Shown here: positions 6,775 through 11,757 of the stretch, piece by piece
How positions within the stretch are numbered: position 1 is the first letter of the stretch
How the letters are laid out: the number at the start of each line of letters is the position of its first letter
Source of the DNA: Albidovulum sp.
GTDB lineage: Bacteria; Pseudomonadota; Alphaproteobacteria; Rhodobacterales; Rhodobacteraceae
Assembly: GCA_020637635.1 (NCBI GenBank)
Contig: JACKKB010000020.1
Coordinates: forward strand, 1-11,757
Direction of reading: 5' to 3'
Length of the DNA: 11,757 nucleotides
Position numbers and translations under genes: made by a program
The notes under the pieces: generated by a model
The model's input: only the letters and a program-made list of their open reading frames with translations
The model's database searches: none
What the model was told of the DNA's origin: nothing

Positions 6775-7109
6775 GCCACGCCCTCCGCTGTCAGCGGGGC
6801 GGCCTTCGAATGTCTAGAATTCCGGGCCTTTTGTACTCGTAGTGAACGGGCCTGTTTGGTAGCCTCTGCCCTGGTCATGAGCTGGGTGCCATCGGGCGCG
6901 TACCACTGCGGCCAGATCGCATGCAGGCTCTCGCCGATGAACTCGGCGATCAGCACATGCTGCGATTTGATCGGATAGTGCAGCCCCGAGCGGAGCGTGC
7001 TCTCGGCATAGCCATTGGCCTTGGCCAGGCTGACGAGGGTTTCGCCCCGCTTGTGAATGGCTGCGATGATGTCGGCGCGGTGCCAGCCCGCCGGCGTGCG
7101 CTTCGGCAT
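6771..7109 (-). CDS. ner: Ner-like early regulator (Nlp/SfsB family HTH)
   Basis: Ner in Mu is a small DNA-binding protein that turns down both the early promoter and the repressor promoter early in lytic growth. This 112-aa protein has the characteristic block at residues 8-70: GWHRADIIAAIHKRG, then LAKANGYAESTLRSGL as the helix-turn-helix, then IAEFIGESLHAIWPQWY. The C-terminal 40 residues are a basic tail not needed in Mu Ner (about 75 aa). The start is ATG 7107-7109 with GAGGAGG about nine bases upstream. It is the first gene of the leftward operon and divergent from the repressor, exactly the Mu arrangement. Confidence 0.9.
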   Translation of the reverse strand: MPKRTPAGWHRADIIAAIHKRGETLVSLAKANGYAESTLRSGLHYPIKSQHVLIAEFIGESLHAIWPQWYAPDGTQLMTRAEATKQARSLRVQKARNSRHSKAAPLTAEGVA

Positions 7110-7193
7110 TCTGTTCGGCCTCCTCAGTGCCGCCCCCGCCAGGGCGGTTGCGCGTTAATGCGCATCAGTCGATGACGTAGGATACGTGTTATT
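7110..7193. promoter_or_regulatory. divergent control region between ner and the repressor
   Basis: This 84-bp gap must hold the promoters for the early operon (leftward) and the repressor (rightward) and the operators for the repressor and Ner. Two dyads are visible: TGCGC-gTTAAt-GCGCA at 7149-7164 and ACGTA-GGA-TACGT at 7175-7187. A GC-rich imperfect dyad (CCGCC...GGGCGG) lies near 7130-7146. No consensus -35/-10 pair stands out on either strand, so the exact promoters are not called. Confidence 0.6.
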
Positions 7194-7901
7194 TTGAGTG
7201 AAGATCAAGAAAATATTCGAGGAACACTCGAAAAGTTTGCGGAACGCCTTCGCGCTGTGATCGGAGGGCGCTCTAATGCTGAGTTCGCCAGGCTGGCGGG
7301 CATCAAGGAGAGCGCTTTGTATCCCTACCTCAGCGGAAAGAGCCTGCCCGGCTATGAAAACATCGCCGCAATTGCGCGTGCAGGCGGCGTTTCGGCCGAC
7401 TGGCTCGTCTTCGGTGGTGAGGCGGGCGGTCCGGAGAATTTGCCGTCAGGGCAGCGATTGATCGCGCCTGCGTCGGAGATCCACGACACGTTTGCGCTCA
7501 TCCCACATCACGAGGTGCGGGCGTCCGCGGGGACGGGGCTGGTGCCGGTCGAGGAGGGGGAGGTCGAGCTCCTCGCCTTCAGGCGGGACTGGCTGCGGCG
7601 CATGGGCGTCAACCCGCGCCAGGCAGCCCTCATCGTCGCCACCGGCGACAGCATGGAACCGTCGATACCCGACGGCGCGATCATGCTGCTCGATACCGCG
7701 ATCACCGAAGTCCGCAATGGCTGGATTTGCGCCATCGTCCGCGACGGCGAGTTGCTGGTGAAGCGCATTCAAAAGAAGCTCGACGGCTCAGTCCTGCTAA
7801 TTTCCGACAACGAGCGCTATCAGGCCGAGGAGATCGGTGAGGACCGGCTGCACCAGCTCCACATCGCCGGCCGCGTCCGATGGGTCGGAAGGGCGGTGTA
7901 G
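7194..7901 (+). CDS. LexA/CI-type phage repressor (HTH plus S24 peptidase)
   Basis: This 235-aa protein should hold the prophage silent by binding the ner-side operators. The N-terminus (about 10-75) is an XRE-type HTH: SNAEFARLAGIKESALYPYLSG followed by LPGYENIAAIARAGGVSADWL. The C-terminus is a peptidase S24 domain with S153 in GDSMEPSIPDG and K190 in GELLVKRIQ. The 37-residue gap equals that of E. coli LexA (S119/K156). An Ala112-Gly113 pair in RASAGTG is the likely self-cleavage site, so RecA-stimulated (SOS) induction is expected. This differs from the classical Mu c repressor, which lacks this domain. The start is TTG 7194-7196: no ATG or GTG lies between it and an upstream in-frame stop at 7173, and AGGA at 7179-7182 is the only weak ribosome site. 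Low translation would suit a repressor. Confidence 0.9.
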   Translation: MSEDQENIRGTLEKFAERLRAVIGGRSNAEFARLAGIKESALYPYLSGKSLPGYENIAAIARAGGVSADWLVFGGEAGGPENLPSGQRLIAPASEIHDTFALIPHHEVRASAGTGLVPVEEGEVELLAFRRDWLRRMGVNPRQAALIVATGDSMEPSIPDGAIMLLDTAITEVRNGWICAIVRDGELLVKRIQKKLDGSVLLISDNERYQAEEIGEDRLHQLHIAGRVRWVGRAV

Positions 7902-7917
7902 CGAGCCTCGAACGGCC

Positions 7918-7953
7918 TTCAAAAACGTCCCACTTTTTTTGACCCGTTTTTTG
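7918..7953 (+). terminator. possible weak terminator after the repressor gene
   Basis: After the repressor stop, AAAAACG (7921-7927) can pair imperfectly with CGTTTTTT (7945-7952), and two T-runs follow (7934-7940 and 7947-7952). The stem is AT-rich and overlaps an end-binding motif, so its function as a terminator is uncertain. Confidence 0.25.
7926..7936 (+). repeat. putative transposase end-binding site, copy 3 (inner)
   Basis: The motif CGTCCCACTTT is followed by more T residues and is preceded by AAAAA. It is identical over 11 bp to the copies at 7994-8004 (inverted) and 8027-8037. It is the copy farthest from the prophage end and closest to the repressor stop. Confidence 0.7.
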
Positions 7954-7993
7954 GCCGTCTTGCGAGTTGCCTCACGATATCAATGACTTGGCG

Positions 7994-8004
7994 AAAGTGG
8001 GACG
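7994..8004 (-). repeat. putative transposase end-binding site, copy 2 (inverted)
   Basis: AAAGTGGGACG on the + strand is the exact reverse complement of the 11-bp motif. Mixed orientation of end sites is consistent with a left-end transpososome, in which sites need not all point the same way. Confidence 0.7.
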
Positions 8005-8026
8005 TGGTTCCATAATCTCGTGCACG

Positions 8027-8037
8027 CGTCCCACTTT
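8027..8037 (+). repeat. putative transposase end-binding site, copy 1 (outermost)
   Basis: CGTCCCACTTT followed by CCC lies 16-26 bp inside the two candidate termini. This distance is comparable to the core of the outermost MuA site in Mu, which is what ties the motif to the element end. Confidence 0.7.
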
Positions 8038-8063
8038 CCCGTTCGGCGCTCTCAATGATTTCA

Positions 8064-8397
8064 ATGGTTTAGCTCGCCGCGCCCGATCCCGGATGAACCG
8101 GTCTTTCCGGATTATGAGCGCCGCGCGCAACTTCGGTGGCAACGCGCGTCAGGCTCCGATCCCCACCGCGTCCCGCCTAATCCGTTGATTATCCGACGTT
8201 ATTCCTTGTTCGCGGATTTTCCCGGTTGATCCCATAATTCCCGCCTCACTGCCATCCGTTCTTGCGCGTTACACGTGTAGCCTTGTTCCACGCGCAGCGC
8301 ACGCCGTCGCCGCGAACGATACGGTTGCGCCAGATCAGGGCACGCACCGCGCGCACCGGGCATGGTTGCCTGAGCACGCAAGAGCGAAGGGATCGGC
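8064..8397. other. non-coding stretch, probably host DNA upstream of the exporter operon
   Basis: There is no convincing gene in these 334 bases. The part around 8178-8240 is AT-richer than its surroundings and includes CATAAT at 8233-8238, which could be a -10 box, but no good -35 lies 17 bp upstream. A 10-bp perfect palindrome TACACGTGTA stands at 8270-8279 and could be an operator, although such short dyads occur by chance. A 7-bp inverted pair CGGATTA...TAATCCG flanks about 8110-8184. The exporter's promoter is probably here. Confidence 0.5.
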
Positions 8398-9153
8398 TTG
8401 CAAGTCGCCGGGAAACAAGCCCCGAACGGGGACGACAGCGTGGGCGAAGGCGACCCGGTCTTCGTCGCGCGCGGCCTGAGCAAGGTCTACGGCAGCGGCG
8501 AGGCGCGCGTTGTCGCGCTCGCCGACATCGACCTCGACATCCACGCCGGCGAATTCCTCGTGCTGCTGGGGCCGTCGGGCTCGGGCAAGTCGACGCTGCT
8601 CAACATCCTCGGCGGGCTCGACGCGCCAACCTCGGGCAGCGCGCGCTGGCGCGACCACGAGCTGACCGGGGCGGGCGACGCGGAACTGACGCTGTACCGG
8701 CGCGAGCATGTCGGCTTCGTGTTCCAGTTCTACAACCTGATCCCGAGCCTGACGGTGCGCGAGAACGTCGAGCTCGTCGCGCAGATCGCCGACGACCCGA
8801 TGAGCGCCGACGACGCGCTCGGCCTCGTCGAGCTGACGCACCGGCTCGACCACTTCCCGGCGCAGCTTTCCGGCGGCGAACAGCAGCGCGTGGCGGTTGC
8901 CCGCGCCATCGTCAAGCGGCCCGACATCCTGCTGTGCGACGAACCGACCGGGGCGCTGGACGCCGACACCGGGCGCATGGTGCTGGCGGCGATCGACAAG
9001 GTGAACCGGGACCTCGGCACCACGACGGTCGTCATCACCCACAACTCGGCGATTGCCGGCATGGCGCACCGGGTGCTGCGGCTGAGCGGCGGGCATATCG
9101 CCGGCGAGGACCGCAACGCGACTCGCCTGCCGCCGGGGGAGATCGCATGGTGA
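8398..9153 (+). CDS. ABC transporter ATP-binding protein, MacB/LolD type
   Basis: This is the cytoplasmic ATPase that powers the adjacent permease. The 251-aa frame shows Walker A GPSGSGKST (58-66), Q-loop Q110 in FVFQFYNLIPSLTVREN, signature LSGGEQQRVAVARA (157-170), Walker B ILLCDEPTGALD (177-188) and switch H215 in VVITHN. The phrase FQFYNLIPSLT is typical of the MacB/LolD/FtsE class that works with FtsX-like permeases. The start is uncertain: TTG 8398-8400 has GAAGGGA five bases upstream, while GTG 8440-8442 would give 237 aa and begins nearer the conserved fold. Its stop overlaps the permease start by 7 nt, so the two are co-translated. Confidence 0.93.
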   Translation: MQVAGKQAPNGDDSVGEGDPVFVARGLSKVYGSGEARVVALADIDLDIHAGEFLVLLGPSGSGKSTLLNILGGLDAPTSGSARWRDHELTGAGDAELTLYRREHVGFVFQFYNLIPSLTVRENVELVAQIADDPMSADDALGLVELTHRLDHFPAQLSGGEQQRVAVARAIVKRPDILLCDEPTGALDADTGRMVLAAIDKVNRDLGTTTVVITHNSAIAGMAHRVLRLSGGHIAGEDRNATRLPPGEIAW

Positions 9154-11543
9154 GGGCATTCGGCATCCGCCTGCGCGGGGTCGACGTGCTCGACCTGAAG
9201 CTGGTGCGCGACCTGTGGGCGATGCTGCCGCAGGTGGCGACGATCGCGCTGCTGATCGCCTCGGGCATCTCGGTGCTGGTGATGTCCGGCTCCAACTACC
9301 TCGCCCTGCTGCAGGCGATGGACGACCACTACCGCAACGAGCGCTTCGCCGACGCCTTCGCCAGCCTCAAGCGCGCGCCGCTGACGCTTGCCGAACGGCT
9401 GCGCGGCATCGACGGCATCGGCGTGGTGGAGCCGCGCATCTCGCACCGCGTGCGCGTCATCCGCGCCGACAGCGAACAGTCGATCGCGGGGCGCGTGCTG
9501 TCCATTCCGGCGCGCGGGCAGCCGCAGCTCAACCGGCTCAAGCTCGTCTCCGGGCGCTGGATCGACCCGCTGCACAGAGACGAAGTCATCATCAACGCAG
9601 CCTATGCGCAGGCCCGGCACGTGCGCCCCGGCGACGCCATCGACGTGGTGCTCAACGGGCGCATGCAGGCGTTCCGCGTCGCCGGTATCGCGCTTTCGCC
9701 GGAGTTCGTCTTCGCCACCCGCTCGGCCCTGCCGCTGCCCGACGACCGTAACTTCGTCGTCCTGTGGGCCGGCCGCGAGGCGGTGGAGAGCGCCTTCGAC
9801 ATGACCGGCGCCTTCAACGATGCCGCCATGACGCTGGCACCGGGGGCGCGGATGGAGGATGTGCTGGGCCAGGTCGACGATCTTCTGCGGCCCTATGGCG
9901 GCATCGGTGCCTACGGGCGCGCCGAACAGGCCTCCCACCGCTTCCTCGAGGACGAACTCGACGAGCAGCGCACCATGAGCGTCATCATGCCGGCGGTGTT
10001 CTTCGGCATCGCCGCGTTCCTGCTCAACGTCGTGCTCGGCAGGCTGGTGCAGGCGCAGCGCGAGCAGATCGCCTCGCTGCGCGCGCTCGGTTACCCAACG
10101 CTGCCGATCGCCGTCCACTACTTCAAGCTGGTCACGGTCATCGCCCTACTCGGCGGTGTGGCTGGCCTCGTGCTCGGCTGGTGGTTCGCCAGCGTGGTCA
10201 TCGAGAGCTACCGCCCGTTCTTCCGCTTTCCCGTGCTGGAGGCGCGCATGGAACCCTGGATCATGATCGTCGCGGTGGCAGCCAGTGTGATGGTCGCCAA
10301 TGTGGCGGCGGCAGGGGCGGTGTACCGCATCTCGCGATTGCCGCCGGCAGAGGCGCTGCATCCGCACGCGCCGGGGGGGCCGGCCGCGCTGCTGCGCGTC
10401 GGCCGGCACGTCGGCACGCTGATGCCGCTGCGCCACCTGATGGGCCTGCGCAGCATCTTCGGCCGCCCGGTGCGCACCGCACTGACCATCGTCGGCATCT
10501 CGCTTGCCGTGCCGCTGGTGCTGTTCGGGCTGTTCTGGTTCGACGCCATAGCGCACATGCTCGACGTCAGCTTCAACCGCATCGAGCGCGGAGACGGGAT
10601 CGTCGCATTCGCCGCGCCGGTGCCGCGGCGCGCGCTGCACGAACTGGAGGCGGTGCCCGGCGTGCTGTTCGCGGAAGGCCAGCGCAGCGTGGCGGTGCGC
10701 CTCGTCGCCGGCAACCGCAGTTACCGCACCGGACTGCTGGGCATCGCGGCAGACGCCGAACTCAGGGTGCAGCGCGACAGCGACCTCAACGCGATCGCTG
10801 TTCCCGCCAGCGGCGTGATGATGAGCCGGCCGCTGGCCGAGCGGCTCGGACTTGCCATCGGCGATGAGGTGCGCATCGAGGTGATGGAAGGCAAGCGCCC
10901 GGTCCTCCTATTGCCGGTCGAAAGGCTTTCCGACGACATCCTCGGCTTCACGGTGACCATGGAAATCGGCGCGCTCAACCGGGCGATGCGCGAGGGCCCG
11001 GTCGTCAATTCCGCTGCGCTGAAGATCGACGCGGCGCGCGAAGCGGACGTGTGGCGCGCCATCCGCCGCATGCCGATGGTCGAGGCCAGTTCGTCGAAGG
11101 CGCAATGGCTCGGCCTGTTCAACGACACCATCGCCGGCATGCTGGTCGTCGGCGCGGTGATCCTCGTCGGCTTCGGCCTGACGATCGCCGTCGGTGTCGT
11201 CTACAACAGCGCGCGGGTGGCGCTGCAGGAGCGCGCCTGGGAGCTTGCCAGCCTGCGCATCCTCGGCTTTACCCGCGGCGAGGCCGCCGGCCTGCTGCTC
11301 GGCGAACTGGCCTTCTGCGTCGCGGTCGCGATCCCGCTGGGGCTTGCGCTCGGGCACTGGCTGATCACCCTGATCCTGTCGGTGCGGATCGGCGAATCGT
11401 TCCAGATTCCCGCCGTCATATCGCCGCCAAGCTATGCCTGGGCTGCGCTTGCGGTCATTTTTGCCGCGCTTGCCAGCGCGCTCATCGTGCGCCGCCGCGT
11501 CGATGCGCTCGACCTGGTGGCGGTGCTGAAGACACGGGACTGA
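9147..11543 (+). CDS. FtsX/MacB-family ABC transporter permease (two FtsX modules)
   Basis: This 798-aa inner-membrane protein starts at ATG 9147-9149, inside the ATPase stop, with GGGGGAG about six bases upstream; longer upstream frames run under the ATPase gene and are discarded. Predicted membrane segments lie near residues 27-46, 279-300, 328-351, 370-392, 444-467, 661-686, 714-744 and 764-782. Large periplasmic regions lie at about 47-278 and 468-660 (MacB-like periplasmic core). The FtsX hallmark after the second helix of each set occurs twice, REQIASLRALG (305-315) and RAWELASLRILGF (696-708). The protein is therefore a tandem of two FtsX modules, unlike MacB (four helices, ATPase fused). 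Such pairs drive mechanotransmission to a periplasmic partner rather than classic alternating access. Substrate unknown. Confidence 0.92.
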   Translation: MVRAFGIRLRGVDVLDLKLVRDLWAMLPQVATIALLIASGISVLVMSGSNYLALLQAMDDHYRNERFADAFASLKRAPLTLAERLRGIDGIGVVEPRISHRVRVIRADSEQSIAGRVLSIPARGQPQLNRLKLVSGRWIDPLHRDEVIINAAYAQARHVRPGDAIDVVLNGRMQAFRVAGIALSPEFVFATRSALPLPDDRNFVVLWAGREAVESAFDMTGAFNDAAMTLAPGARMEDVLGQVDDLLRPYGGIGAYGRAEQASHRFLEDELDEQRTMSVIMPAVFFGIAAFLLNVVLGRLVQAQREQIASLRALGYPTLPIAVHYFKLVTVIALLGGVAGLVLGWWFASVVIESYRPFFRFPVLEARMEPWIMIVAVAASVMVANVAAAGAVYRISRLPPAEALHPHAPGGPAALLRVGRHVGTLMPLRHLMGLRSIFGRPVRTALTIVGISLAVPLVLFGLFWFDAIAHMLDVSFNRIERGDGIVAFAAPVPRRALHELEAVPGVLFAEGQRSVAVRLVAGNRSYRTGLLGIAADAELRVQRDSDLNAIAVPASGVMMSRPLAERLGLAIGDEVRIEVMEGKRPVLLLPVERLSDDILGFTVTMEIGALNRAMREGPVVNSAALKIDAAREADVWRAIRRMPMVEASSSKAQWLGLFNDTIAGMLVVGAVILVGFGLTIAVGVVYNSARVALQERAWELASLRILGFTRGEAAGLLLGELAFCVAVAIPLGLALGHWLITLILSVRIGESFQIPAVISPPSYAWAALAVIFAALASALIVRRRVDALDLVAVLKTRD

Positions 11544-11546
11544 ACA

Positions 11547-11757
11547 ATGGCGATACGTCGCATCGTGACCTGGACCATCGTGCTCGGCCTCATCGGCCTT
11601 GGCCTCTACCTTGCGTTCAGGCCGCAGCCGGTCCTCGTCGAGACCGCAAACGTCGCGCAACAGGCCTTCACGGTGGTGGTCGAGGAGGATGGCAAGACGC
11701 GCGTGCGCGACCGCTACGTCGTCTCCGCGCCGCTGGCCGGGCGCATCGCGCGCACGC
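11547..11757 (+). CDS. HlyD/RND-type periplasmic adaptor, N-terminus only (runs off window)
   Basis: ATG 11547-11549 follows the permease stop by 3 nt, and 70 codons are open to the window edge. A single N-terminal membrane anchor (about residues 6-24, VTWTIVLGLIGLGLYLAF) is followed by a basic-proline junction and the start of a beta/lipoyl-type region (PVLVETANV, FTVVVEEDGKTRVRDRYVVSAPLAGRIART). Opening sequences of this kind, with VSAPLAGRI, are typical of membrane fusion proteins that bridge an inner-membrane exporter to an outer-membrane channel. It would complete a tripartite MacAB-like pump. The Shine-Dalgarno is weak, so translation is probably coupled to the permease. Confidence 0.85.
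   Translation, partial: MAIRRIVTWTIVLGLIGLGLYLAFRPQPVLVETANVAQQAFTVVVEEDGKTRVRDRYVVSAPLAGRIART

Larger units (their letters stand above)
1..8063 (-). mobile_element. Mu-like transposable prophage, left (early) part
   Basis: The block holds, from the phage end inward, repeated end motifs, a repressor on the + strand, and on the - strand a Ner-like regulator followed by an operon with a DDE transposase of the MuA family and a MuB-like AAA ATPase. This is the early-region layout of transposable phages such as Mu. The inner boundary is not reached: late genes (lysis, head, tail) and the right end must lie beyond position 1. The outer boundary is inferred from the last end motif at 8027-8037 followed by CA dinucleotides, since Mu-type elements end in TG...CA. 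The 8062-8063 CA is preferred because the inward sequence roughly resembles the Mu left end from memory. The boundary could be off by tens of bases. Confidence 0.85.
7902..8063. other. prophage left terminal region (putative attL)
   Basis: This is a noncoding stretch between the repressor stop and the presumed host DNA. It contains three copies of an 11-bp motif and T-rich tracts. Read inward from the proposed end (CA at 8062-8063 on this strand), the first bases are TGAAATCATTGA, broadly like the Mu left end as I remember it. The CA at 8053-8054 is the alternative terminus. The 5 bp outside (ATGGT at 8064-8068, or ATGAT at 8055-8059 for the alternative end) would be the target duplication if correct. 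Confidence 0.6.

Noticed and set aside
7967..8188. 73-aa + strand frame across the putative prophage end
   Set aside because: It covers the end motifs and the proposed junction, has no ribosome site and low-quality composition.
8184..8207. DnaA-box-like strings (TTATCCGAC, TTATTCC) suggesting an origin
   Set aside because: There are only two imperfect matches, and no AT-rich unwinding element or replication gene nearby.
8270..8279. 10-bp palindrome TACACGTGTA as a TetR-like operator for the exporter
   Set aside because: About ten such 10-bp palindromes are expected by chance in this window, and no regulator gene is visible. It is only mentioned in the intergenic entry.
8199..8483. 94-aa - strand frame upstream of the ATPase gene
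   Set aside because: It overlaps the ATPase N-terminus, is Arg/Pro/Ser-rich and shows no domain. A remnant of a host gene cannot be excluded but is not supported.
8730..10118. 462-aa - strand frame opposite the exporter genes
   Set aside because: It lies opposite intact ABC ATPase and permease genes with all motifs. The composition (Asp/His/Gln/Arg repeats) is that of an antisense shadow.

Overview
The window is high-GC DNA, most likely from an alphaproteobacterium (inferred from codon use and the style of the proteins, not from a marker gene). It contains the left end of a Mu-like transposable prophage followed by flanking bacterial DNA. Reading the phage from its end inward means reading the window from about 8063 down to 1.

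Region 1 (about 7902-8063) is the probable prophage left terminus. It has three copies of an 11-bp motif (CGTCCCACTTT, the middle one inverted), arranged like transposase end-binding sites. The exact terminus is a best guess, the CA at 8062-8063, or alternatively 8053-8054. Region 2 (7194-7901, + strand) is the immunity repressor. It is a LexA/CI-type protein with an N-terminal HTH, a Ser-Lys peptidase dyad and an Ala-Gly cleavage candidate, and it starts with TTG. Region 3 (7110-7193) is the divergent control region between repressor and ner, with two small dyads. Region 4 (7109 down to 1, - strand) is a tightly packed early operon. Its order is Ner, a DUF3486-like protein, a 52-aa protein, a ParB-like protein, a coiled-coil protein, a CII-like regulator, a 71-aa protein, transposase A, target-capture ATPase B, a double winged-helix protein, a Cys-rich HTH protein, and the start of one more gene cut by the window edge. 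Nearly every junction is an ATGA or TGATG stop/start overlap with a good Shine-Dalgarno sequence, so translation is probably coupled. The exception is 6022-6301, where the best-looking coding frame (6070-6324) is on the opposite strand.

Region 5 (about 8064-8397) has no convincing gene. It is probably host leader DNA for Region 6 (8398-11757, + strand), a bacterial operon. It encodes a MacB/LolD-type ABC ATPase, a large FtsX/MacB-type permease with eight predicted membrane segments, and the start of a HlyD-family periplasmic adaptor. Together they look like a tripartite MacAB-like exporter whose substrate cannot be told from sequence.

The most unusual items are a perfect 29-bp palindrome (14-bp arms, 1-nt centre) inside the ParB-like gene, the sense/antisense conflict at 6018-6324, the insertion of several extra genes including ParB between ner and A, and a peptidase-type repressor in place of the classical Mu one. 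No tRNA, rRNA, CRISPR array or insertion sequence was recognised.
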